From an uncultured Schlesneria sp. (GTDB lineage Bacteria > Planctomycetota > Planctomycetia > Planctomycetales > Planctomycetaceae), in NCBI GenBank assembly GCA_903858935.1, contig CAIOKO010000159.1:1-36674 (forward strand): 36,674 nucleotides of DNA, written 5' to 3'. Each line of letters starts with the position of its first letter. Within the stretch, counting starts at the first letter, position 1. Below are positions 17,213-24,980 of the stretch, piece after piece. The notes beneath the pieces were generated by a model. The model was not told the origin of the DNA and did no database searches. It worked only from the letters and a program-made list of their open reading frames with translations. A program made the translations under genes and the position numbers.

Positions 17213-18163
17213 CTAGGGATTCTGTTGCTTTGCGGACATAGCGTGGAACTGCTTCCAATTAATGATTTCAATCCCCAGTTTTTTAATTTCATCAACGACA
17301 TCTGGGTCAGTGAAGATACGCCGGTCGCCATCCCGGTTCACTGAGCTATTCGTGATTGCCTGCAGTTCCTGATTATCAATGCCGCAATGAATGATGATTT
17401 CATTAACGCCCGGTTTCAATTCGCGCAGAGCTTTCAGATAACTCTCTTTCCGCATCTCATGAGTCGTTCCGCCATAAAACTGTGACAGAGCATCGAGTAT
17501 TGGCAGCCGCTTTGCATCCAGCGCCTTGGTCAACTCGGCGGCTTTTTCGGCTAACGAGGGGTATTCTTTCGCGATGCGTCCATCCTTGTCGGCGTTTCGG
17601 ATAAACAGGACCGGAAGATTGAATTCGATCCCCAGGTTGACATAGACCTCCACAAGATCCGGGCGGCTTACTAATGCTCCCATATGAGTGTCCAGATGAG
17701 TGATCGGAACTTGAAACTGCTGCGCCCGCTTGATCTGTGCGCGGAGTTCAATCTCGACTTCGCTCGCCTTGACGCTGGCCGCAACCGCAGGGACTCCCTG
17801 GTGAAGAAACCCATCTTTATCGAGCAGGCTGGGGACCTGTTCTCGAGGGGCCACGGGACCCCATCGGTAGATCTTCCATTCTGAGTTGAGTGTCAAATGC
17901 AGGCCAAAATCCTTTTCGGGATGTTCTTTTGCGTAAAGGGCAATTTCTTGAAACCAAGGGCAGGGGACCATAATACTTGCCGACGAGACACATCCCTTTT
18001 CCATCGCTTCGATCGTGGCCACATTAACTGAATGTGACATCCCGGCATCATCGGCGTGAATAATGACGTATCGCTTTGAAGTCGAGTCCGAACCGGACGA
18101 CGGTACCGTTAAGAAGCTCAATAGGACCAAGGTTAACAGATATTCTGAAGTGCGAATGGGCAT
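17213..18163 (-). CDS. Secreted YdjC/ChbG-family carbohydrate deacetylase
   Basis: 316 residues with a signal peptide ([20 protein letters not shown], probable cleavage near residue 24). The mature domain matches the YdjC/ChbG/HpnK family: [16 protein letters not shown] with the metal-binding and catalytic aspartates (38/39), [12 protein letters not shown] (His89) and THLDTHMGA (His156, Asp158, His160). The family removes acetyl groups from N-acetylglucosamine-containing oligosaccharides or related sugars. Export is notable, since E. coli ChbG is cytoplasmic; the planctomycete form probably acts in the periplasm on environmental or cell-wall glycans. Divergent from the GntR regulator gene. 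Confidence 0.88.
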   Translation of the reverse strand: MPIRTSEYLLTLVLLSFLTVPSSGSDSTSKRYVIIHADDAGMSHSVNVATIEAMEKGCVSSASIMVPCPWFQEIALYAKEHPEKDFGLHLTLNSEWKIYRWGPVAPREQVPSLLDKDGFLHQGVPAVAASVKASEVEIELRAQIKRAQQFQVPITHLDTHMGALVSRPDLVEVYVNLGIEFNLPVLFIRNADKDGRIAKEYPSLAEKAAELTKALDAKRLPILDALSQFYGGTTHEMRKESYLKALRELKPGVNEIIIHCGIDNQELQAITNSSVNRDGDRRIFTDPDVVDEIKKLGIEIINWKQFHAMSAKQQNP

Positions 18164-18415
18164 GGTTTAAGACTGTTCTGTTATTGAATAAACGGGATGA
18201 AAATCTAATTTGTGTGAAAGCTGTTTGTGTAAGGAAATCGGTTGCGCGGGATACGATTCGATCGGACAGGCTGGAAGATCGTTTTGCGACAACGGCGAAT
18301 AATGTTAAGCCATTTCTCTTTTCGGCGGCAACACAGTCGCATCGACGGTCAATTCCAGAATCATCGCGAAACGCAATTCCCGTCAGCTTTTTCACAAAAA
18401 CCAATGCTTTCGTCG

Positions 18416-18443
18416 TTGACAAATTCCCGACACATTGTATTAA
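18416..18443 (+). promoter_or_regulatory. Sigma70-like promoter of the gntR-ABC operon
   Basis: TTGACA at 18416-18421 and TATTAA at 18438-18443 are separated by 16 bases, a good match to a housekeeping promoter. The -10 box lies inside the left arm of the palindrome at 18431-18460, so a bound repressor would block polymerase. Confidence 0.65.
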
Positions 18444-18460
18444 TGTGTTAATACAATGTG
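18431..18460. promoter_or_regulatory. Palindromic operator for the GntR (YtrA-type) regulator
   Basis: CACATTGTATTAA (18431-18443) and TTAATACAATGTG (18448-18460) are perfect 13-bp reverse complements around TGTG. The half-site is repeated once more in direct orientation: GTGTTAATAC at 18445-18454 and GTGTTGATAC at 18458-18467. It sits 38 bases before the gntR start and covers the -10 box. YtrA-type regulators bind such AT-rich palindromes, so autorepression is the likely reading. Confidence 0.75.
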
Positions 18461-18498
18461 TTGATACTTGGCCGTCGTATTGCCGGCGAGGCTTGATT

Positions 18499-18894
18499 GT
18501 GCAAATCCATATCACTACCAGCGATGGCGTTCCCATCTATCAGCAGGTCGTTAACCAGATCAAGTTTTTGATCTCATCGGGTCGGCTTAATTCTGGCGAT
18601 GAACTTCCTCCGATTCGAGTTCTGGCGGCACAGTTGTTGATTAATCCTAATACCGTAGCGAGGGCTTATCGCGAGCTGGAAACAGCAGGGATCGTTGAAA
18701 AGCGACGGACTGCGGGGACGTATGTTTCTGAACAAGGATCGCCACTGGCCCGGCGTGAACGGGTCAAGATCCTTGCGGAACGAATTGACACACTGCTTGC
18801 GGAAGCAAACCAGATGGGTGTCTCGATCGACGATGTCATGAAACTTGTTCAGAAACGACATGAGGCATTCCAATCTGCTCGAAATGAGGAGTAA
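18499..18894 (+). CDS. GntR-family regulator, YtrA subfamily
   Basis: 131 residues from a GTG at 18499, with GAGG eight bases upstream. The frame is open far upstream but without support. A winged helix-turn-helix of GntR type fills residues 1-75: GVPIYQQVVNQIKFLISSGR, ELPPIRVLAAQLLINPNTVA, then AYRELETAGIVEKRRTAGTYV. The C-terminal part is only about 50 residues of helix, without a ligand-binding domain, which defines the YtrA subfamily. These regulators usually repress an adjacent ABC transporter operon. The ABC ATPase gene starts four bases after this stop. Confidence 0.9.
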   Translation: MQIHITTSDGVPIYQQVVNQIKFLISSGRLNSGDELPPIRVLAAQLLINPNTVARAYRELETAGIVEKRRTAGTYVSEQGSPLARRERVKILAERIDTLLAEANQMGVSIDDVMKLVQKRHEAFQSARNEE

Positions 18895-18898
18895 TCGC

Positions 18899-19795
18899 GT
18901 GCTCGATTCAATTTCATTGTCATCTCCGATCGTCGAAATTCGTGGATTGACGCGTAAATTTGGAGACAAGGTTGCTCTGAATGATCTCTCTTTGACTGTC
19001 CCTCGTGGGGGAGTGTTCGGTTTGATTGGAGGGAATGGAGCGGGGAAGACGACGCTAATCAAACATATTCTCGGAATGCTAAAAGCTCAGATGGGATCGG
19101 TTCACGTGTTTGGGCTCGATCCCGTTCAGGACCCCGTCGGTACACTCGGCCGAATCGGGTATCTCTCGGAAGAGCGCGAACTCCCCGACTGGATGCGCTT
19201 GGGAGAACTCATTCGATACACCCGGGCGTTCTTCCCCAATTGGGACGAGTCCTATGCTGAAGAACTACGAGAATCGTTCGATCTAGATAAGAAGGCTCGA
19301 ATTAAAACGTTGTCACGAGGGCAACGCGCACGTGCCGGGCTACTCGTGGCGCTTGCTCATCGCCCCGAGTTGCTGGTTCTCGACGAACCCTCGTCAGGGC
19401 TTGATCCGGTCGTGCGGCGCGACATTCTTGGTGCGATCATTCGCACGATCGCCGACGAAGGCCGAACGGTATTGTTCTCGTCACATCTTCTCGATGAGGT
19501 CGAGCGAGTCGCGGACCGAGTCGCCATTATTCATCACGGACAGATCATGCTCACCGCCTCGATGGAAGAACTCAAAGAACAGCATCGTCGAGTGACACTC
19601 CGTTTCGAACAATCACTTGCCAGCCCGCCAAATCTTGTCGGTTCACTCTCGTCGACAGGACAGGGTAAGGAATGGACATATTTTTGTAATGGAGAGTTGA
19701 CTCAATTGCGAAGTGCCGCTGCAGCGATCGGTGCCACAGTCGTTGAAGAAGCCCCATTAACACTCGACGAAATATTCATTTCCCGCATTCTTTAA
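18899..19795 (+). CDS. ABC transporter ATP-binding protein
   Basis: 298 residues from a GTG at 18899 with GAGGAG upstream, directly after the regulator gene. Motifs are Walker A GGNGAGKTT, signature LSRGQRARAGLL, Walker B LLVLDEPSSGLDP and the switch histidine in LFSSHLLDEV. The C-terminal 80 residues are the accessory domain seen in exporters of the CcmA/YtrB/NatA kind. It powers the membrane protein encoded downstream; the substrate is unknown. YtrA-controlled systems often respond to cell-wall-active compounds, which makes that a reasonable but unproven guess here. Confidence 0.9.
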   Translation: MLDSISLSSPIVEIRGLTRKFGDKVALNDLSLTVPRGGVFGLIGGNGAGKTTLIKHILGMLKAQMGSVHVFGLDPVQDPVGTLGRIGYLSEERELPDWMRLGELIRYTRAFFPNWDESYAEELRESFDLDKKARIKTLSRGQRARAGLLVALAHRPELLVLDEPSSGLDPVVRRDILGAIIRTIADEGRTVLFSSHLLDEVERVADRVAIIHHGQIMLTASMEELKEQHRRVTLRFEQSLASPPNLVGSLSSTGQGKEWTYFCNGELTQLRSAAAAIGATVVEEAPLTLDEIFISRIL

Positions 19796-19952
19796 CGCGC
19801 GTCGGAGGATGGGTTTAGAATAGGTAAATCGCTTTCGCGCTGGGGCATTGGCAGTTAGGAAAAGTTGATTGTTGAAAAGGCGTTTTCTGGTTGATTGGCT
19901 TTGGTTTTTCTGCACATGTTTTGTCGGAATGCGATTATTGAGGATGAATAGT

Positions 19953-21539
19953 ATGCGATCGATTCCTTTGGCGATGACGTGGGAGATGCTGCAACGAGGA
20001 CGGTGGTATTTAATCGCTTATTTTCTTGGTGCTCAGCTTATTATTTCGGTTGTTTTTGGGGCGCTCGCTCGTGCTGGTGTTGACTTCGAGGACCCGAGCA
20101 TGGTCGGCGTCGGTGCATCCTTTTTGTTGACGTACATGTTTCTGTTTTCAGTCAGTGCCTTAGCTTATCAGGGGCCACCGTCCCGCTTATACACCTATCC
20201 TGTTTCGTCTTTGACAATTGTGTCCGGACATCTGTTGGTTTCGATGGCATCCGTAGGGCTCCAGATATTGCTGAGCATTTTCTTGATGAATATTTGTTTT
20301 AAGACAAACTGGCCCCTGTGGGGGCCTGTGTTGTTTGCTGCCGCCGCCGTTTGCTCAATTCAGGCGACCACCTGGTTTACCGAGAAGTCTGCATGGGCAC
20401 CGTTGGCCGTCGTTGTCGTCACAGGTTTTTTAGGGTTCTGGTATCACTTTCGATGTGGAGTGGGAGCTGGAAGTGGTCGTTTGACGGCTCTTTGGACATC
20501 GGTGACTCTGGTGGATCTTGGTGGTTTTCTTGCTGTCACGGCGGTCTCTTTCGTTGTGGGAAATATTGCGATGACTCGCAATCGATGTGGTGAACAACTG
20601 AAACCGCTTGGGATTTATGCATGGATCTGTCGTGTCCTGGATTTTGATCTCGATGAAAAGGCATTGCCGTTTCGTTCGCCTGCGGAAGCTCAGCTTTGGT
20701 ACGAGTGGCGCTTGAAGGGTTGGGGGATGCCAGCGGCCGTTGTGTTTGGGCTTTTTATTGGAATGGCGATTTGGCTGATGTTCGTTCGCGACCCAAAATT
20801 GATTGGCACAGGCTTTCTCGTGCTCGGCGGATATCTTTTTGTGCCGGGTATGGTCTGTGCTTTTATTATTGGAAACACGGGACGGATCGATACTGATTTT
20901 GAGATGGGGCATTTTCTCGGTTCACGCCCGATGAAAAGCGCTGAAATGGCTCGGACAATTCTTAAAATGACCGCACAAAGTTTGCTAATGGCCTTTTCGA
21001 TCTGGGCAGGAGTGTTTTTGTTTGTTGGGGCGATTTTGCTTGCGTACGGATTAGCTCCAACCGACATCATTCCGAAAGAAGTCGTCTGGTGGTCTTTCCT
21101 GGCGGCACCCCTGGGATGCTGGGCAGTGATTGCTGTTCTTGCTTCGATCGGGCTGACGGGGCGGCCGGTCCTTTACGCTCAAATCTGTTGTGCAGTTTTC
21201 GCGTTGTATTTGACGTGCCTTTGTTTGTCTCTCTTTGTTCTGTCCGATAAAGGGCGTGAGCAATTATCTCTCGGGGTTGCGTATCTCATTCCTGCTGCGA
21301 TTTTAAGTGTCACAGCATGGATGTTCATCGAGGCATTGAAGCAAAACCTGATCGGCTGGTCATCGGCGGTTGCTTGTGCCCTCGTCTGGATCGCCATCAG
21401 TTCATTGTGCGTATTGATCGGGATGCAATATCCCAATGGGAAATTCGTGAGTTATCTCATTGTCGTGGGAATGGCCGCCTTGGTCGTGGCGCCTATCGCT
21501 GCCGCTCCGTTGGCGGTTTCCTGGAACCGAACGCGATGA
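19953..21539 (+). CDS. ABC transporter membrane protein
   Basis: 528 residues from the ATG at 19953, preceded by GAGG; upstream in-frame starts at 19944 and 19869 lack support. About a dozen hydrophobic helices are spread along the protein (for example SFLLTYMFLFSVSALAY, FGLFIGMAIWLMFV, LLMAFSIWAGVFLFVGAILL, VGMAALVVAPIAAAPLAV). No other domain is recognised. It is most likely the permease partner of the ABC ATPase in the gntR operon, though 157 bases separate them, so an additional promoter is possible. A housekeeping export role or antibiotic response would both fit. Confidence 0.78.
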   Translation: MRSIPLAMTWEMLQRGRWYLIAYFLGAQLIISVVFGALARAGVDFEDPSMVGVGASFLLTYMFLFSVSALAYQGPPSRLYTYPVSSLTIVSGHLLVSMASVGLQILLSIFLMNICFKTNWPLWGPVLFAAAAVCSIQATTWFTEKSAWAPLAVVVVTGFLGFWYHFRCGVGAGSGRLTALWTSVTLVDLGGFLAVTAVSFVVGNIAMTRNRCGEQLKPLGIYAWICRVLDFDLDEKALPFRSPAEAQLWYEWRLKGWGMPAAVVFGLFIGMAIWLMFVRDPKLIGTGFLVLGGYLFVPGMVCAFIIGNTGRIDTDFEMGHFLGSRPMKSAEMARTILKMTAQSLLMAFSIWAGVFLFVGAILLAYGLAPTDIIPKEVVWWSFLAAPLGCWAVIAVLASIGLTGRPVLYAQICCAVFALYLTCLCLSLFVLSDKGREQLSLGVAYLIPAAILSVTAWMFIEALKQNLIGWSSAVACALVWIAISSLCVLIGMQYPNGKFVSYLIVVGMAALVVAPIAAAPLAVSWNRTR

Positions 21540-21752
21540 AATTCCAGCTTCACCCGAAAAAACATCGTGAATCCGATTGCAAACCTTGCCAAATGTGACA
21601 TTTTGTCTGTAAAAATATCGCTGCGTGATCCATTTTCCCCTCCGCTACGTTCTTTAGGGTTCACAGTGCGTTAGTGGTCGGCTTTCCTTTCGAGTTTTAT
21701 CGAAAACGATCCGCATTTTTCCAGCTGGTTACCTCAATTAGAAAGGCCAGTC

Positions 21753-22663
21753 ATGTTCCGCAGATTTTGTTTTTCCGTGGTGGCACTCCTCCTGAGTTCC
21801 ACGATCGCTTCGGCTCAGGTCAAACTCGAACCGAAGTATCCGGAAGGGGCCAAGTCGGTTGTTCATCGCGACACCACATCGAAACAGACGCTGACGTTAG
21901 CTGGGATGGATATCGACACCAAATCTCAACCTTCATTGTGGCGACGGCTTCGATCGGCAAGCGGGCCGCTGACGGGACATTGAAGATCGAAGAAAAAGTC
22001 GAAACATTGCAGTCCGAAATTTCGACCCCCGGTGGATTGATCCAGTTCGATTCAGCCAATCCAGACAAGAAAGCTGACAATGCACTACTCGAACCCATTC
22101 TGGATATTTTCCGATCGGTCTATCGCAACCCCGTGACAGTGGAGCTCGATGCTAAAAACAAAATTACCGCAGTCAAATTGCCTGAAGGTGAATACGAAAA
22201 GCTCTCCGATGCTGCGAAAGGACAACTGAACCCCGAAAGTTTGAAAAAGACGGTTGAAAATGCGCTGCAATTCCTGCCGGACGAACCGGTAAAAAAAGGC
22301 GACACCTGGGAGCGTTCATCAGAACAAAATCTCGGTGCTGGCCAGACAATGAGCTTTCGGACCAAATATGAATATCAGGGGACCGTTGAAAAGGATGGAA
22401 AGACGCTCGACAAAATTACGGGTAAAGCCTTCGAAGTCAGTTTTGCAATTAACGGAAACGCGATGCTTCAGGTCACAAAGAGTGATTTGAAGATTATCGA
22501 ATCAGAAAGCACCGTTCTGTTTGATCGAGAACGGGGTTCCGCCGTTTCAACGTCGTCGAAAGTGCAGATCGCTGGACCATTAACACTCGTTGTGAATGCC
22601 ATGGAATTTGCAGGTAAGGTCGACTTAACAATCGAAGAAAAATCGTCCCGAGAGCAGAAGTAA
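21753..22663 (+). pseudogene. Secreted DUF6263-like protein, interrupted by a -1 frameshift
   Basis: The product begins at the ATG at 21753 (GAAAGG upstream) with a signal peptide, MFRRFCFSVVALLLSSTIASA, and a mature start near QVKLEPKYPEG. Around 21924-21935 the reading frame changes: before it GMDIDTKSQ is in frame, after it TFIVATASIGKRAADGTLKI continues in the frame one base back. Adding one A in the run at 21929-21930 restores a single protein of about 303 residues. The later part has the pattern of DUF6263-type planctomycete proteins (beta-rich, PVKKGDTWER, GNAMLQVTKSDLKIIESEST). This could be a real mutation or a sequencing or assembly error; no canonical slippery heptamer is present. 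Function unknown, probably periplasmic. Confidence 0.75.
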
Positions 22664-22944
22664 TCCGCATCTTGACGCCGGATACCCGGTTGATGACAAG
22701 CGACGGCTCGACGCTGTTTCAAACAGGAAACAGCGTCGAACGCATGTGCCTCAATTTAATTGATCTCAAGATGTCAAAGAAAGAGTGCTAATAGAGCGAG
22801 ATGCTATTTTAATGACGATACTTGAGGGGATTAAATACGTGTGTGGTATGTCGCATTTTAAAGGGTGGCGAAGTCGCGCGGATTGATGTCGCCGATTTGG
22901 GGTCCAAGGAAACGGATCATCGATTCGAAGGGTGAACGAGCGGG
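22664..22944. other. Convergent intergenic region with terminator hairpin
   Basis: 281 bases between convergent genes. Apart from the perfect hairpin at 22708-22739, nothing gene-like was seen. Confidence 0.6.
22708..22739. terminator. Perfect hairpin, probable terminator
   Basis: TCGACGCTGTTTC (22708-22720) and GAAACAGCGTCGA (22727-22739) are exact reverse complements around a six-base loop, 45 bases after the DUF6263-like stop. There is no T-tract after it, so termination would not be classically intrinsic. Being symmetrical, it could serve both convergent genes. Confidence 0.6.
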
Positions 22945-23859
22945 CTATTTAGAAACCGACAGGTGCCCGGGGATTTCGACTTCGAAAATGCTGCCGGACT
23001 GGCCTGGTCGATCGTGAACGCTGATGCGGCCGTTGAGTTGTTTAACAAGCGTGTGGACGATGTACAGCCCGAGTCCCGTTCCTTTTTGCCGACGAGTTAA
23101 TTCGCTTCCCGCTCGAAAGAACATACGAAAAATCCGCTTGCGCAATTCGTGAGGTACGCCAAGTCCATTATCGATGATGCGAATTATCACTCGGCCTCGC
23201 TCTCCGATTCGAACATGGACTTCCACCCGTGGCGGGTCCCCCGCGTATTTGATCGCGTTGTCGAGCAAGTTGCGGAATACGGTTTCAAGAACGAGTGGCC
23301 TGGCGAAGACGACGATCGGTTGAAAATCATAAACAATCGTCTCGGCTTCGTCTTTTTTATGATGGGCACACGCTGCCGCCCCGCATTTTCGTAACAGTGT
23401 TTCAAGCGAAATGTCTTCCGGTTCAGACTGCTCTCCAATAGCATCAATTCGCCCGACTTCCAGTAATTGCGTGATCAGGTGGTCTAGTCGTTCGAGTTCT
23501 TCTTCCATCACGCGGTAGAATTTCGTCCGCTGTTCATCGCTCAGGGCTCGCATTTCAAGTGTTTCCAGATAGAGCCGTAATGACGCGATTGGCGATTTCA
23601 GCTCATGGGTCACACTGTCAATAAAGTTTGCCTGACGTTGGTTTAGTCTGACTTCCTTGATCATCAAGAAAAGATAAAAAGAAAGCCCGAGCAGGATCAA
23701 ACCGAATACCGCAACACCAATGATGATCGCACTCCAGCCCATCGAACGGGCCAGCAGCGCAATCCAGAACACCATCAGTGTCAGGTTGAGCGTCATCAGG
23801 ACAACGCTGAGCGTAATCGGAAGTCCGATCGTCATCCGGGAGCGAAGGGCGTTGGACAC
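22945..23859 (-). CDS. Sensor histidine kinase (orphan)
   Basis: 304 residues from a GTG at 23859 with AAGGTGA upstream; the frame is open to 23931. Two membrane helices (about residues 12-37 and 42-68) are joined by only a few residues, so there is no real periplasmic sensor domain. The dimerisation/phosphoacceptor domain has FIDSVTHELKSPIASLRLYL with His85. The ATPase domain has the N box NLLDNAIKYAG, G1 DNGLGVP and G2 GTGLGLYIV. It autophosphorylates and passes phosphate to a response regulator, but no receiver-domain gene is adjacent. It may sense membrane state or a partner protein. Confidence 0.9.
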   Translation of the reverse strand: MSNALRSRMTIGLPITLSVVLMTLNLTLMVFWIALLARSMGWSAIIIGVAVFGLILLGLSFYLFLMIKEVRLNQRQANFIDSVTHELKSPIASLRLYLETLEMRALSDEQRTKFYRVMEEELERLDHLITQLLEVGRIDAIGEQSEPEDISLETLLRKCGAAACAHHKKDEAETIVYDFQPIVVFARPLVLETVFRNLLDNAIKYAGDPPRVEVHVRIGERGRVIIRIIDNGLGVPHELRKRIFRMFFRAGSELTRRQKGTGLGLYIVHTLVKQLNGRISVHDRPGQSGSIFEVEIPGHLSVSK

Positions 23860-24001
23860 GGCGTCACCTTTGGAATCAATCGTGCGAACAATGCGGATGA
23901 CGCAGCATGTCAGGTCGGATGCGGATGTCAACTAATCAAGACTTCTTATCGCAGATCACATTCAATGTCACCCTGCAAAACAGCGAATTCAGTCAACGAA
24001 A

Positions 24002-24032
24002 AAACCGCAGTCACATACCATGACTGCGGTTT
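24002..24032 (-). terminator. Rho-independent terminator of the lipoprotein gene
   Basis: AAACCGCAGTCA (24002-24013) pairs perfectly with TGACTGCGGTTT (24021-24032) around a seven-base loop. Read on the minus strand it is followed by a run of T (the A run at 23999-24004). It lies about 70 bases past the stop of the lipoprotein gene. Confidence 0.85.
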
Positions 24033-24102
24033 CGGGAGGCTGCAGAATTTTTCCCCGTGTTTCCCGCCAGAGTTACAGGGGTTCCGCAGCCGGGACGTTT
24101 TT

Positions 24103-24732
24103 TCAGTGGCCTGGTGGTAACAGTAATGGCATTTCGCCTGCGGACGCGTCTGCTGATGACGTCGACGGAGTTGCGAAAGGCACGACCTTGGAGCTTAATT
24201 TGGGGATATTCACGCTGGGGGTGGACCGCGATTGGACTACTTCTTCTTCGACCTCAACCGGCTGTGATTTCGGTGCGGCTGACGGTTTCCTGGTGACCGT
24301 TTTCGGAAATGCGCGATCGGAAATGACTCCTGTTTGGCGCACTTCGTTATTGGGACGGGTGAACGAAGGGAATTTGAGGCCCGCGTTATTCAGATTCCAC
24401 CGGGATTTCTTGGCAGATGGTGTCGGTGGCGAAGAGGGTTCTGAGTAGCCGGGTGCTGGTAACACCGACGGGGGGTCAGGTTCGGGAGGCTGGGACTGAT
24501 CCGAATCAAGATCATCATAGGGTCTGGCTGATTTTTCATAGGAACGGTAAAATGACGGTCCACCTGCCGATCCAGGAACCGGAGCAGATGAATAAACGGA
24601 TGAGCTGCGGCAGCCGACGACCAGCAGCAATCCGGAGATTACGGTCGCGGCACCCAAGCGTTGACAGGCTTGAATGGAAAGCATGAGCAAGGACCTTCGA
24701 GCAAAGCCAATTCGTTCTGATTGATCCTCCAT
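24103..24732 (-). CDS. Proline/serine-rich lipoprotein, function unknown
   Basis: 209 residues from the ATG at 24732, or 193 from the ATG at 24684, which has AAGG about ten bases upstream and a more usual signal peptide length. The lipobox LLLVVGC puts the lipidated cysteine at residue 41 (or 25). The rest is of low complexity, rich in Pro, Ser, Thr and Lys (QPPEPDPPSVLPAPG, SEPSSPPTPSAKKSR), with no recognisable domain, so it is probably an extended linker-like protein at the outer or inner membrane. A terminator follows it. Upstream of it, a 248-base gap separates the divergent gene at 24981. Confidence 0.65.
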   Translation of the reverse strand: MEDQSERIGFARRSLLMLSIQACQRLGAATVISGLLLVVGCRSSSVYSSAPVPGSAGGPSFYRSYEKSARPYDDLDSDQSQPPEPDPPSVLPAPGYSEPSSPPTPSAKKSRWNLNNAGLKFPSFTRPNNEVRQTGVISDRAFPKTVTRKPSAAPKSQPVEVEEEVVQSRSTPSVNIPKLSSKVVPFATPSTSSADASAGEMPLLLPPGH

Positions 24733-24980
24733 GACCGTTACGCAGCAATTAGAACAGCCGCGTTAACTAAAGAATCGGCTGAATTCGCCGAAGTCAAGCA
24801 CCTCGTTGCAGGGGAATCAGCAGAAATTGCCAGATGACATCCAACAAGTCCGTCTGACACGAAACTTCCGTGTAGCGAAACATTTCCGTGCGATTGCGTG
24901 GAAACACTCGCCGTCATCGAACTCGTTTGCGTAGAATTACGGAGAGAAGGAAGGCACCAACGCTATAAGGAGTTTGCAAA

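Larger units (their letters stand above)
18164..18498. other. Divergent intergenic region with operator and promoter
   Basis: The 335 bases between the deacetylase gene and the gntR gene have long open frames on both strands, but the translations are not protein-like and no ribosome binding sites support them. The informative part is the promoter/operator at 18416-18460. Confidence 0.6.

Noticed and set aside
18048-18536. 162-codon minus-strand frame between the deacetylase gene and the gntR gene
   Set aside because: It runs through the operator palindrome and overlaps the gntR start and the deacetylase signal peptide on the opposite sides; the translation has no domain pattern.
21917-21935. 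Programmed -1 ribosomal frameshift in the DUF6263-like gene
   Set aside because: No X XXY YYZ slippery heptamer at the junction; a mutation or sequence error is simpler, though not excluded.
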